NCBI GenBank assembly: GCA_013298865.1
Contig: JAAFJL010000002.1
Coordinates: 1-64,000, forward strand
Direction: 5' to 3'
Length of the DNA: 64,000 nt
Source of the DNA: Cytophagales bacterium
GTDB lineage: Bacteria > Bacteroidota > Bacteroidia > Cytophagales > Spirosomataceae
Numbering within the stretch: position 1 is the first letter of the stretch; the number at the start of each line of letters is the position of its first letter. Below, in pieces: positions 26,993-35,803 of this stretch. The position numbers and the translations under genes are program-made. Under the pieces are notes generated by a model, which was not told the origin of the DNA, searched no databases, and saw only the letters and a program-made list of their open reading frames with translations.

Positions 26993-28972
26993 TTAATTAA
27001 TTGCTGATAATTGAGCCACTGCTTCCGCAACACTCTTTACTGGCAAAAGGCAAGTTTTATTCTGACAAATAAAAATCAAAGTTTCACCTTCTGCTGCAGC
27101 TCTATTTTCCAATAATGGTAAATCGCTCCACTCTTTTGTCCCACAAATCACTTTATTAGTTTTGAAGTTTTGCTCAATCTCTGCTCTAAATTCTTGGTAT
27201 TTTTCACCAACAATGGCAATTTCTATGGTTGGTGAGACGGTCTGAGCAACTAAACAGCCCCAGTTTGTAAGATAATCTATATTGGTAATCAGCAACTTAC
27301 GCATTTTTGCAAGCATCTTTTGTGATAATTTTATAAAATCTTCACGATCGAGCAAAACACCTAAAGTATAATAATTTCTTGCCATCATCGAATTGGACGA
27401 CGAAACTACATTATCAAAAATTTCTTTTTTCCGTGCAATCAAATCTTCGGCATCGTTATCGGTAAAATAGAAAAAATGATCATAGGGGTCATAGAAATTT
27501 TTATAAGTATGAATCGTTAAAAGTTCAGCTAAATGCAACCAATTTTCATCAAAAGTTACTTGATATAGAGCCGTAAAGGCATCTATTACAGAAGCATAAT
27601 CTTCCAAAAACCCAAGAATTTTCAATTTTCCGTTCTTGAAACTATGATACAATTCTTCCTCTTGTACAAAAACCTCTGAAATAAACTGAGCATTTTCAAT
27701 AGCCAAATCCAAAAACTCTTTTTCGCCGAAAACACTGTATGCGTCAATTAAACCTCTCAGCATCAGTCCATTCCATGAACAAAGGATTTTATCGTCCAAG
27801 CCTGGTCGAACTCTTTTTGCTCGAATCGACATCAATTTTTCAATTTGTGAGGCAAATTTTTCATTCAGAAAACCATCTTTTTTCCACAAAATATTTACTC
27901 CTTCTTCCCAATTTCCCTGTTCAGTAATTTGATATGCTTTACAAAAATCATTAGCTTCTTTTCCTAAAACATTTTGAATTTCAGTATAAGTCCAAGTATA
28001 GAATTTCCCCTCAACTCCTTCCGAGTCAGCATCTAAAGCTGAATAAAAACCACCTTCTGGACTTGTCATTTCAGATTTTACCCAATTAATAGTTTCATAG
28101 ACTACTTCTCTGTATTGCTCATTCTTTGTTAAAAGATAGGCTTCTGAATACAAACTCAACAATTGTCCATTGTCATATAACATTTTTTCAAAATGTGGAG
28201 CAAACCACTCACCATCAACGGAATAGCGAGAAAAACCGCCTTTCAGCTGGTCATAAATCCCACCAGAAGCAATTTTTTGAAGTGATAAATTGATATGTTT
28301 GAGAGCATCTGGATTTTTAGAAATTTCGTAATATCGCAACAAAAACTGATAAACCGATGGCATTGGGAATTTTGGAGAACTACCTACTCCACCCCATTCA
28401 TGGTCGAAACTGAAAGCAATTTTTTCATACATTGCATTCAAGTCTTCAATCGAATAATCACTTTCATCTTCATTGAGACCATATTTTTCAGACTCAGAAA
28501 TTAGCATATTTTGCGTAAACCCCTCCGCAGATTCTTGCAGGGCTTCTTGCTTATTTTCAAAACCTTCATTTACAGCATTTAGTACGTCTATCCATTTATG
28601 TTTGGGGAAATAAGTCCCACCATAAAACGGTTTTCCGTCGGGCATTAAGAAAACATTCAAGGGCCAGCCTCCACGAATTCCCATGGCTTGCACAGCGTCC
28701 ATATAAATCGCATCAATGTCTGGTCGTTCTTCTCTGTCAATTTTGATATTGACAAAAAACTCATTCATTACTTCTGCAACTGTCTCGTTCTCAAAGGATT
28801 CACGTTCCATCACATGACACCAATGACAGGCAGAATAACCAATACTTACTAAAATGGGTTTGTTTTCATAACGAGCTTTCTCTAAAGCCTCTTGTCCCCA
28901 TGCGTACCAATCTACGGGGTTATGAGCGTGCTGCAAGAGATAAGGACTTGTTTCGTTGGCAAGGTTATTCAT
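26993..28972 (-). CDS. thioredoxin-domain protein, YyaL/DUF255 family
   Basis: A 659-residue protein. An N-terminal thioredoxin-like domain (about 1-165) begins [21 protein letters not shown] and has the redox motif [13 protein letters not shown] long (alpha/alpha)6-toroid of the N-acylglucosamine 2-epimerase type follows (about 180-570), with [24 protein letters not shown] and [12 protein letters not shown]. This is a widespread, highly conserved family without an agreed function (the human relative is SPATA20). It has no signal peptide and is cytoplasmic. It is complete and of normal length. Confidence 0.93.
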   Translation of the reverse strand: MNNLANETSPYLLQHAHNPVDWYAWGQEALEKARYENKPILVSIGYSACHWCHVMERESFENETVAEVMNEFFVNIKIDREERPDIDAIYMDAVQAMGIRGGWPLNVFLMPDGKPFYGGTYFPKHKWIDVLNAVNEGFENKQEALQESAEGFTQNMLISESEKYGLNEDESDYSIEDLNAMYEKIAFSFDHEWGGVGSSPKFPMPSVYQFLLRYYEISKNPDALKHINLSLQKIASGGIYDQLKGGFSRYSVDGEWFAPHFEKMLYDNGQLLSLYSEAYLLTKNEQYREVVYETINWVKSEMTSPEGGFYSALDADSEGVEGKFYTWTYTEIQNVLGKEANDFCKAYQITEQGNWEEGVNILWKKDGFLNEKFASQIEKLMSIRAKRVRPGLDDKILCSWNGLMLRGLIDAYSVFGEKEFLDLAIENAQFISEVFVQEEELYHSFKNGKLKILGFLEDYASVIDAFTALYQVTFDENWLHLAELLTIHTYKNFYDPYDHFFYFTDNDAEDLIARKKEIFDNVVSSSNSMMARNYYTLGVLLDREDFIKLSQKMLAKMRKLLITNIDYLTNWGCLVAQTVSPTIEIAIVGEKYQEFRAEIEQNFKTNKVICGTKEWSDLPLLENRAAAEGETLIFICQNKTCLLPVKSVAEAVAQLSAIN

Positions 28973-29006
28973 AGAAAAAATATTTTGACTCGTAGTCGTT
29001 GAATGT

Positions 29007-30638
29007 CTATCTGATTATTGTAATCATTTTGTGAACAAAAATCTTGTTATTTGAAATCAAAAGGATATAATTGCCCGAAGCCAAGTTGTCGGCATGAACA
29101 AAGTACTCCTCAGATAAATTTACCCGTTTTTCTTGCCAAATAATTCTTCCAAATAAATCCGTAATTCTAATTGAAAAATTAGAATCACCTTCAATTTTTC
29201 CGAAAGATTTTATTCTGAACTGTCCGTAGCTGGGATTAGGATAAACCAAAAACTCATTTTCTTGATTTGGCAAATCAAAATCACACAGAAAAGTTTCTTT
29301 CCCTTTTAACTGAATCGTTGTTGACCATTTTCCATAATTTACAGTCAAATTAGTCAGTTCATTATCTTTAGCAAACTCATTAATCGCAGCCACTAAAATT
29401 CGATTTCCCTTCACAATAGCACGCCAGAGTGGTTTTTGACTAATAAAATAATCATAAGCTGGAGCTGGCGTAATTGTTTCAGTAGTACCTTCAAAGTAGT
29501 TTTTGAATTTAGATAAACGATACAAAGCATTCGTAAATCGTTCATAAGCAGCATAATTTACGGATGTTATCGCTGTTGGGTCTTCCCAGAGCCAAATCCC
29601 TTTTGCTCCAGCAAAAAATGGAAAGATTGCCTGAGCTTCAATCATATAATCATCAATAAACTTCGAGAAATCATACCCACTTTGTGGCAAACAGCGATTA
29701 TATTTCAACCATTCAAAAAGTACTAAATCTTTATTGGTTCTACCTTTATTTGCTTCAATTTGGAATAATTGATAAGCAACATTCGGATAGGTATTCAATG
29801 CTCTTGCTTCATAACAAAGATAAGCTGATGGGGTAATAAATGTATTTTGCTGGTAAAAATCCCCTCCTACGCCACCAGACAAAGTATCTTTCATATAATA
29901 ATTGATGACTTTATTGCTGTTCTGCCAATCTTTCCAAGGAGTTGCAATTGGATATTCACTATTTTTTATCGGGGCGTCGCTATAAGAAGCAATATTAAAA
30001 TCTGGTGGCAAACCTTCTTTTTTCAAATATTTAATTGGGGCAGCATATAAATTTGACAAATCTCGTTTGTATCGTTCTACGAAATCTATGTCTGATAAAT
30101 TTCTGTATTTACTGGAAATTGTTGTATCTGATTTTAACCTCAAAATACTGGCTTCGGATGGTCTTTCTCGTTCGATATCAAGCATTAAAATGTCAGTTTT
30201 AGGGAATTTCTGACCTCTTGAATCAGCAAACCAAGACGCAAAACCAGCCATATTATTTCGCCAGTGTTCTTCATACCTTGTTAAATTATTTCCCCAAGGG
30301 CTTTCTTTTTCGTACCAAGGTTCACCCGAAAGACTTGCAACACCATACCAGATTATTGCTCTATTTTTTTGAGGTAATACTGAATCGGAAGGAGTAAAAG
30401 TTGAAAGATGCGAAAATCCATGTTTTAGCGGTGATGCCAAAGAATCATTTAGTCGAGGACCACCATAAACAATTGTGAATGGTAACGTAAAATCTGGAAA
30501 TTGCTTCCAGTTTATTGTGCCTTTCTGAGTCGAATATTTAGGTAAAAAATCTGAAGTACAAGTGGTTTGTCCAAAAAGAAAATCTTCTTGGAAAAGGAAG
30601 CTGAAAATTAAGAATAGCAAAAAATGTCTTTTTTTCAT
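29007..30638 (-). CDS. secreted protein with T9SS type A sorting domain
   Basis: 543 residues. The start is at [16 protein letters not shown], a clear signal peptide; the open frame upstream to 30710 overlaps the divergent oxidoreductase gene. The central 400 residues have a TIM-barrel look ([38 protein letters not shown]) with acidic residues after strands, reminiscent of a glycosidase, but I cannot place the family. The last about 80 residues ([14 protein letters not shown] ... LFGRIIWQE ... [10 protein letters not shown] ... KMITII) are a type A T9SS C-terminal domain. The protein is therefore exported through the outer membrane and released or attached to the surface. Confidence 0.88.
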   Translation of the reverse strand: MKKRHFLLFLIFSFLFQEDFLFGQTTCTSDFLPKYSTQKGTINWKQFPDFTLPFTIVYGGPRLNDSLASPLKHGFSHLSTFTPSDSVLPQKNRAIIWYGVASLSGEPWYEKESPWGNNLTRYEEHWRNNMAGFASWFADSRGQKFPKTDILMLDIERERPSEASILRLKSDTTISSKYRNLSDIDFVERYKRDLSNLYAAPIKYLKKEGLPPDFNIASYSDAPIKNSEYPIATPWKDWQNSNKVINYYMKDTLSGGVGGDFYQQNTFITPSAYLCYEARALNTYPNVAYQLFQIEANKGRTNKDLVLFEWLKYNRCLPQSGYDFSKFIDDYMIEAQAIFPFFAGAKGIWLWEDPTAITSVNYAAYERFTNALYRLSKFKNYFEGTTETITPAPAYDYFISQKPLWRAIVKGNRILVAAINEFAKDNELTNLTVNYGKWSTTIQLKGKETFLCDFDLPNQENEFLVYPNPSYGQFRIKSFGKIEGDSNFSIRITDLFGRIIWQEKRVNLSEEYFVHADNLASGNYILLISNNKIFVHKMITIIR

Positions 30639-30672
30639 GAAAGTCGAAAAAAAATAGTAACTAATTTTTGAG

Positions 30673-30680
30673 TAATTTTG
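30673..30680 (+). promoter_or_regulatory. putative -7 box of the FAD oxidoreductase gene
   Basis: TAATTTTG fits TAnnTTTG and lies 21 bases before the ATG at 30702, in the divergent gap with the T9SS cargo gene. I see no clear TTG at -33. Confidence 0.35.
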
Positions 30681-30701
30681 TAAAGAATTATTCCGAAAAA
30701 A

Positions 30702-32273
30702 ATGACACAAAAATTATCCTTGGTTCTTGAACCCGAAATAGCTTTTGAAGCTACTGAGTTAGAAAAATACGTTTTGCAACACCTCGGTTTTGATTATCTA
30801 AAATCAGAAATTATCATAAAACCTTTGAAACGCTCAATTGATGCTCGGTCACGGAATATCAAAGTTAACGTAGAATTAGAAGTTTTCGTTGATGAAAGCC
30901 CTCCTTCGATAGAAATTTTTCAAAAAAATTATCCAAATGTTTCAAATTCCAAACAGGCAATCATAGTTGGTGCGGGACCTGCAGGGATGTTTGCGGCTCT
31001 TCGTTTAATAGAATTGGGCATAAAACCAATCGTTTTGGAACGTGGAAAAGATGTTCGAGCAAGAAGGCGAGATTTAGCTGCCATCAATAAAGATCATATT
31101 GTAAATCCCGAATCAAATTATTGTTTTGGGGAAGGCGGTGCAGGAACATATTCAGACGGAAAACTTTATACAAGAAGTAAAAAAAGAGGCGACATCAGAA
31201 GGATTTTAGAGATTTTAGTTGCCCATGGAGCAACGGATGAAATCTTGGTGGATGCTCACCCGCACATAGGTACAAACAAGCTCCCAAAAGTAGTTACTGA
31301 ACTGAGAGAGAGTATCTTAGCAGCAGGTGGCGAGGTTCACTTTGACACAAAAGTGATTGATTTTATCTTGAAAAACCAAGAAATTAAAGGAGTCGTAACT
31401 GAGGATGAAAAAGAATATACTGGAATAGGAGTGATATTGGCAACAGGGCATTCTGCAAGAGATATTTTTGAACTTTGTCAGAAAAAAGAGGTTAAAATCG
31501 AAGCAAAACCTTTTGCTTTGGGAGTACGAATCGAACACCAACAAACGCTGATTGATAGTATTCAATATCATAAATCCGAGAGAGGAAAGTACCTTCCTGC
31601 TGCTTCTTATAGTTTGGTTGCTCAGAGTTATTACAAAGGTGTTCAGCGTGGAGTTTTCTCTTTCTGTATGTGTCCAGGCGGATTTATTGTCCCTGCGGCA
31701 ACTGCACCTGGCGAATTAGTTGTGAATGGAATGTCCCCATCAAGAAGAGATTCAAAATTTGCGAATTCGGGGATGGTGGTAGCTGTAAACGAAATTGATT
31801 TAGAACCCTACAAAGACTTTGGAACGTTAGCTGGGTTAGAATTCCAGAGGGAAGTTGAACAAAGAGCTTGTAAATTGGCTGGTGGTGGACAAACTGCACC
31901 CGCACAGTTGGTTGATGATTTTTTAAGAAATAAAGTTTCTAAAACCCTTTTGGAGACATCTTATCAACCTGGACTAATTTCTTGTGATATGACAGAAGTT
32001 TTACCCGATTTTATTTCAAACTCTTTACAACAAGGACTAAGAGAGTTTGGTAAAAAAATGAGGGGATATTCAAGTAATGAGGCACAGATTATTGGTATAG
32101 AGAGCCGTACTTCTTCGCCCGTAAGAATTCCGAGAGATAAGGAAACATTGGAACATATTACAACAAAAAGACTTTATCCTTGTGCAGAAGGGGCAGGTTA
32201 TGCAGGTGGTATCATGTCGGCTGCAATGGACGGCGAGCGTTGTGCCGAAAAATTGGTTGAGTTTTACGGGTAA
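30702..32273 (+). CDS. FAD-dependent oxidoreductase (COG2509-like)
   Basis: A 523-residue flavoprotein. The N-terminal about 75 residues form a small ferredoxin-like domain. The Rossmann motif follows as IVGAGPAGMFAALRLIELG (GxGxxG). A CFGEGGAGTYSDGKLYTR block is diagnostic of the COG2509 'uncharacterised FAD-dependent dehydrogenase' family. The C-terminal motif CAEGAGYAGGIMSAAMDG is the second FAD contact. It is cytoplasmic, its substrate is unknown, and its length is normal. Confidence 0.92.
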   Translation: MTQKLSLVLEPEIAFEATELEKYVLQHLGFDYLKSEIIIKPLKRSIDARSRNIKVNVELEVFVDESPPSIEIFQKNYPNVSNSKQAIIVGAGPAGMFAALRLIELGIKPIVLERGKDVRARRRDLAAINKDHIVNPESNYCFGEGGAGTYSDGKLYTRSKKRGDIRRILEILVAHGATDEILVDAHPHIGTNKLPKVVTELRESILAAGGEVHFDTKVIDFILKNQEIKGVVTEDEKEYTGIGVILATGHSARDIFELCQKKEVKIEAKPFALGVRIEHQQTLIDSIQYHKSERGKYLPAASYSLVAQSYYKGVQRGVFSFCMCPGGFIVPAATAPGELVVNGMSPSRRDSKFANSGMVVAVNEIDLEPYKDFGTLAGLEFQREVEQRACKLAGGGQTAPAQLVDDFLRNKVSKTLLETSYQPGLISCDMTEVLPDFISNSLQQGLREFGKKMRGYSSNEAQIIGIESRTSSPVRIPRDKETLEHITTKRLYPCAEGAGYAGGIMSAAMDGERCAEKLVEFYG

Positions 32274-32312
32274 AAGTATAAATACCAAAATATCGTTTTA
32301 GAATTTTCAGCA

Positions 32313-33281
32313 TTACATTACTAAATTATCCAAAACTTTATCTTCAAAAAATTGCTTGGCAGTTTCACTTGCTTGCTTTAGGAGCGTTTCTAATGTTGGG
32401 TATTCCTGCCCTAAGATTTGATAGGCTTGTTGATAAGCATCAGCATCTTTTAGAAAGTTCATTTCTTGAAAAAATTCCTTTAAAGCATTGATTTTGAGAC
32501 CTTTATCTTTAATTTTACCTAATTCAGCAATCATCCAACTCAAGGCAAAAAAGTTGTTTTTCTCTAAAATTAAAAAGTATTGATTCTTTTCTGAAACAGG
32601 CAAAATATTGAAAGGAGAATTTATTATTTCTGCCGAAAGATATTTTTTAAAATTATTGCCAATACTCTCATTATCAGACAATTGAACTGCTCCCTGTAAG
32701 CCTTGCGGATAAATACTCAACCATCTTAACTTTCTTCTTAACTCATGAACTTCAGATTCCATATCTTTGAATTCAAAAGTTGTTTCAGTCATAAACTCTT
32801 GAATTTTCTGAATTTGTTCATGATAAAAATCCTTTAACTCCATAATTTCATCCTCCTCTTTTTGCCATTTCATTTTATCAAAAAATAGAGACATACTTTT
32901 CAGTTGTTTACCATTTAGCCAATTTTTATCATTCAGAATTGAATTTAACTGAGCTAATTTTTGATGCGTTTTTTCCCTTAAATACTCTTTTACATTGTTT
33001 GGAATATTCTCATTCGTTGAAAATTCTCTCACAAAAGCTGCATAATAATCTACCGCTCCAAGCATATCCTCAACTTCCTTGAAAGTATCTTTGAGTTTTG
33101 TAAACTCCTTCTTATCATGAAACTGTGCATACATTTTTGAAAGCCCCTCTAACATAAACATTGGAGTTCTCAAATCATTCAGAAACAACCACAATGCTGG
33201 ATTTCCTTGTGTTTGTGATTTAGAAAGTAATTGTTCAATTTTAGTCAATTGAAATTCAAATCTTGCTCTGCCAAGTTTCAT
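32313..33281 (-). CDS. CHAD-like helical protein
   Basis: A 322-residue all-helical protein without signal peptide. Two halves look like CHAD repeats. The first (about 25-85) has FLNDLRTPMFMLEGLSKMY followed by an EVEDMLGAVDYYAAF helix. The second (about 180-200) has VHELRRKLRWLSIYPQ, matching the CHAD VHxLRxxxRRLR helix. CHAD domains bind polyphosphate through such basic helices. The match is partial and the basic residues are fewer than in typical members, so the call is tentative. It is the last gene of the surface-polysaccharide operon, 8 bases after the AlgJ-like gene. Confidence 0.55.
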   Translation of the reverse strand: MKLGRARFEFQLTKIEQLLSKSQTQGNPALWLFLNDLRTPMFMLEGLSKMYAQFHDKKEFTKLKDTFKEVEDMLGAVDYYAAFVREFSTNENIPNNVKEYLREKTHQKLAQLNSILNDKNWLNGKQLKSMSLFFDKMKWQKEEDEIMELKDFYHEQIQKIQEFMTETTFEFKDMESEVHELRRKLRWLSIYPQGLQGAVQLSDNESIGNNFKKYLSAEIINSPFNILPVSEKNQYFLILEKNNFFALSWMIAELGKIKDKGLKINALKEFFQEMNFLKDADAYQQAYQILGQEYPTLETLLKQASETAKQFFEDKVLDNLVM

Positions 33282-33289
33282 GTTTATGC

Positions 33290-34324
33290 TTATTTTAATT
33301 TTTCATTAACTTCATTTAACCAAAGTGTTTGTCCTAAACAGTTCCAATGGGTATCACTCTTGTAATAAATAGATTCTTTTTGTTTTTTAAATAACTGATA
33401 ACTGTCTATAAAATCTAAATCAAGTTTGCGGTTAGTCTGAACTCTTTCAATTAAATGATTATAAAATCCCATTTCTGGATTCAAAATAGAGACTTTATTG
33501 GGTATTATTGAAAGTAAAACGTTATCAAACCCTTTGGATAAATAGTATTTTTTAGCCTCGTTCGTATTTTTAATCAAGGAATCTAACTGAGTTTCTGCCA
33601 TTGGATAAAAAGATGAATTTGGGTGCGTAGATTGGGCTTCCTCGAAATAAAATATATTTTTTTCATCTGCTGATAATAGTGTTTTGTAATCATCTTTATC
33701 CAACACAAAATGATTAAAAAGCATCTTTAACTCTTTGATTTTCAGAAATATACCATAGCTAAAAGTGCTTCGTTCCAGTCGGTCATCAATTCTTGGAGGA
33801 AAGATAGCCTCAATCAATTTTCTATACAAACTCTTTTTTGGGTATATTTCTGTTTGATACCTTTTTTGATGAACTAATACTTTAGGAGTTGCCTCCACTT
33901 TCACAATATCAAAATTTCTAACTGGTTCAATAAAATGTTCCCGATATTTCCGTTCGACGGTTTCTAACAAAAGAATATTTTTCTCTGTGGAGTCTAAAGT
34001 TATTTTCTCGAATGCTTCCCAATGTACGTAAGTTACTTTTCCCGCTTGATAGCGATTTGTATCTACTCTCGTTATTTCAGTAAAACTATCGCCAATGATG
34101 TAGAGATGTAATTTTGAAATTTTCTTTGGAAAAACCGTTGTTTCGCATTGAAAAATCTCTTCTTTGAATTGTGGTAAAAGTGATAATCTGTACAAGTCTC
34201 CATACCGATAGTCATCTGGAAAAACTCCTTTTTTTTCAGCAATGCCGTGCAAAGCAGGAAAATAACCAATCGTCCAAAAGAATAGAAAAAAGAATAGAAA
34301 AAAATATTTTAGTTTTGAAATCAT
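33290..34324 (-). CDS. SGNH acetyltransferase-like membrane protein (AlgJ/AlgX/DltD-like)
   Basis: A 344-residue protein with one N-terminal membrane anchor (residues 6-25) and an extracytoplasmic SGNH domain. The nucleophile is S80 in YIIGDSFTE. The Asp/His pair is D324/H326 in SDTHWNCLGQ, the canonical AlgJ/AlgX order. Such proteins take the acetyl group from a partner MBOAT protein and transfer it to an exported polysaccharide. The MBOAT gene lies 32 bases upstream in the same operon, which supports the pairing. Confidence 0.85.
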   Translation of the reverse strand: MISKLKYFFLFFFLFFWTIGYFPALHGIAEKKGVFPDDYRYGDLYRLSLLPQFKEEIFQCETTVFPKKISKLHLYIIGDSFTEITRVDTNRYQAGKVTYVHWEAFEKITLDSTEKNILLLETVERKYREHFIEPVRNFDIVKVEATPKVLVHQKRYQTEIYPKKSLYRKLIEAIFPPRIDDRLERSTFSYGIFLKIKELKMLFNHFVLDKDDYKTLLSADEKNIFYFEEAQSTHPNSSFYPMAETQLDSLIKNTNEAKKYYLSKGFDNVLLSIIPNKVSILNPEMGFYNHLIERVQTNRKLDLDFIDSYQLFKKQKESIYYKSDTHWNCLGQTLWLNEVNEKLK

Positions 34325-34356
34325 TTATGTTTTTGAATAAAATTTTTCAAGAATCC

Positions 34357-35778
34357 TTAAAATTGAAAATAAATAAATTGATTAGAATTAAATACGCCCA
34401 AAAGGTACGTTAAGAATGTGAACGTGGGAAAAAGTACCCAAAAAGTTATATTTTTTTCTGTTTTGATATAGAAAAAATATTTTTCTTTTATCAGCATTAT
34501 CAAGATTACAATTATACAAAGTATCATTTCATTGCGAGAAAAAGGAGTGTAAAGTTTATCTGCAAACGAAAAAGTGGCTATTTTTTTCAAAACTAAAATT
34601 GCTTGTTTCAAATCAACCGCTCTGAAAAAAACCCAAGTCAGCATTACTAAAACAAATGTGAAAATTAAATTGATGGCTTTTCCAAAAGAATTATTTGGAA
34701 GCGAAAATTGTGGAAAAAATTTATTTCTAATCCTTGCCAGAATCAAATATAAACCATGCAACGTTCCCCAAACAACAAATGTCCATTTTGCTCCGTGCCA
34801 CAAGCCTGAAACCATGAAAACGAAGAATTGATTAAAATAACTTTGCCATTCACCTACCCTATTTCCACCCAAAGGAATGTACAAATAATCTCTGAACCAA
34901 GTAGATAACGAAATGTGCCAACGTCGCCAAAATTCTGAAATTGACAATGCAAAATAGGGTGTTTTGAAATTTTCCATCAATTCAAAACCCATCACTCTTG
35001 CTGCACCCAATGCTATTTCTGAATATCCAGAAAAATCACAATATATTTGAAAACAATAGAAAAAAGCTCCTACAAGAACCGTCACCCCTGTTTGTTGAGC
35101 AGGATTTTGATAGACAGCATCTACCACTACCGCTAATCTATCTGCAATGACTACTTTTTTGAACATTCCCCAAGCCATCATTACCAACCCTGATTTTACT
35201 TTTTCCCAATCAAAAGCATGAAATTTATGGAATTGAGGTAATACATTTTGGGGTCTTTCAATTGGTCCTGCTACTAATTGTGGGTAAAACATTACGTAAA
35301 GAGAATAAATCCCAAAATGTTTTTCAGCTTTTTGATTCCCCCGATACACTTCTATCGTGTAACTCATGGCTTGAAAAGTATGAAACGATAGCCCAATAGG
35401 AAGAATCAAATCTTCAAAAAGTTGGTTAAATCTGGGGATTGGGTTTTCAATTGTAAATAATCGCCAAAGCACAGAACTCAAATTATTGTTAAAAAAATCA
35501 TAATATTTAAAGAAAGCTAAGAAGCCAATATTTGAAATTAAACTTATGATTAACAAATACTTACGGTTTTTACCTTTAGCATTTTCAATCCAAATTCCTG
35601 CAAAATAATCAACAATGATAGTCGTGAAAAGTATTAGTATATATTCTGGTTTGAATACCATGTAGAAGAAACAACTTCCGAATAATAACAAACGCCAACG
35701 ACCATTCCAGCCCAAACAAAAATAACTGAGGGTAATAATAATGAAGAAATAAATAAAGTGAAGCGTATTAAATACCAT
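34357..35778 (-). CDS. MBOAT-family O-acyltransferase (AlgI-like)
   Basis: A 473-residue polytopic membrane protein with about ten helices. It carries the AlgI/DltB signature FWRRWHISLSTWFRDYLYIPLGG and the catalytic-histidine region VSGLWHGAKWTFVVWGTLHG. It moves acyl groups, normally acetyl, across the inner membrane for O-acetylation of an exported glycan. It is followed by its likely SGNH partner. Poly-G-free N-terminal HFIYFFIIITL begins directly with a membrane helix, as usual. Confidence 0.94.
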   Translation of the reverse strand: MVFNTLHFIYFFIIITLSYFCLGWNGRWRLLLFGSCFFYMVFKPEYILILFTTIIVDYFAGIWIENAKGKNRKYLLIISLISNIGFLAFFKYYDFFNNNLSSVLWRLFTIENPIPRFNQLFEDLILPIGLSFHTFQAMSYTIEVYRGNQKAEKHFGIYSLYVMFYPQLVAGPIERPQNVLPQFHKFHAFDWEKVKSGLVMMAWGMFKKVVIADRLAVVVDAVYQNPAQQTGVTVLVGAFFYCFQIYCDFSGYSEIALGAARVMGFELMENFKTPYFALSISEFWRRWHISLSTWFRDYLYIPLGGNRVGEWQSYFNQFFVFMVSGLWHGAKWTFVVWGTLHGLYLILARIRNKFFPQFSLPNNSFGKAINLIFTFVLVMLTWVFFRAVDLKQAILVLKKIATFSFADKLYTPFSRNEMILCIIVILIMLIKEKYFFYIKTEKNITFWVLFPTFTFLTYLLGVFNSNQFIYFQF

Positions 35779-35803
35779 TATTTGATAGTGATTGTACGAA
35801 ATT

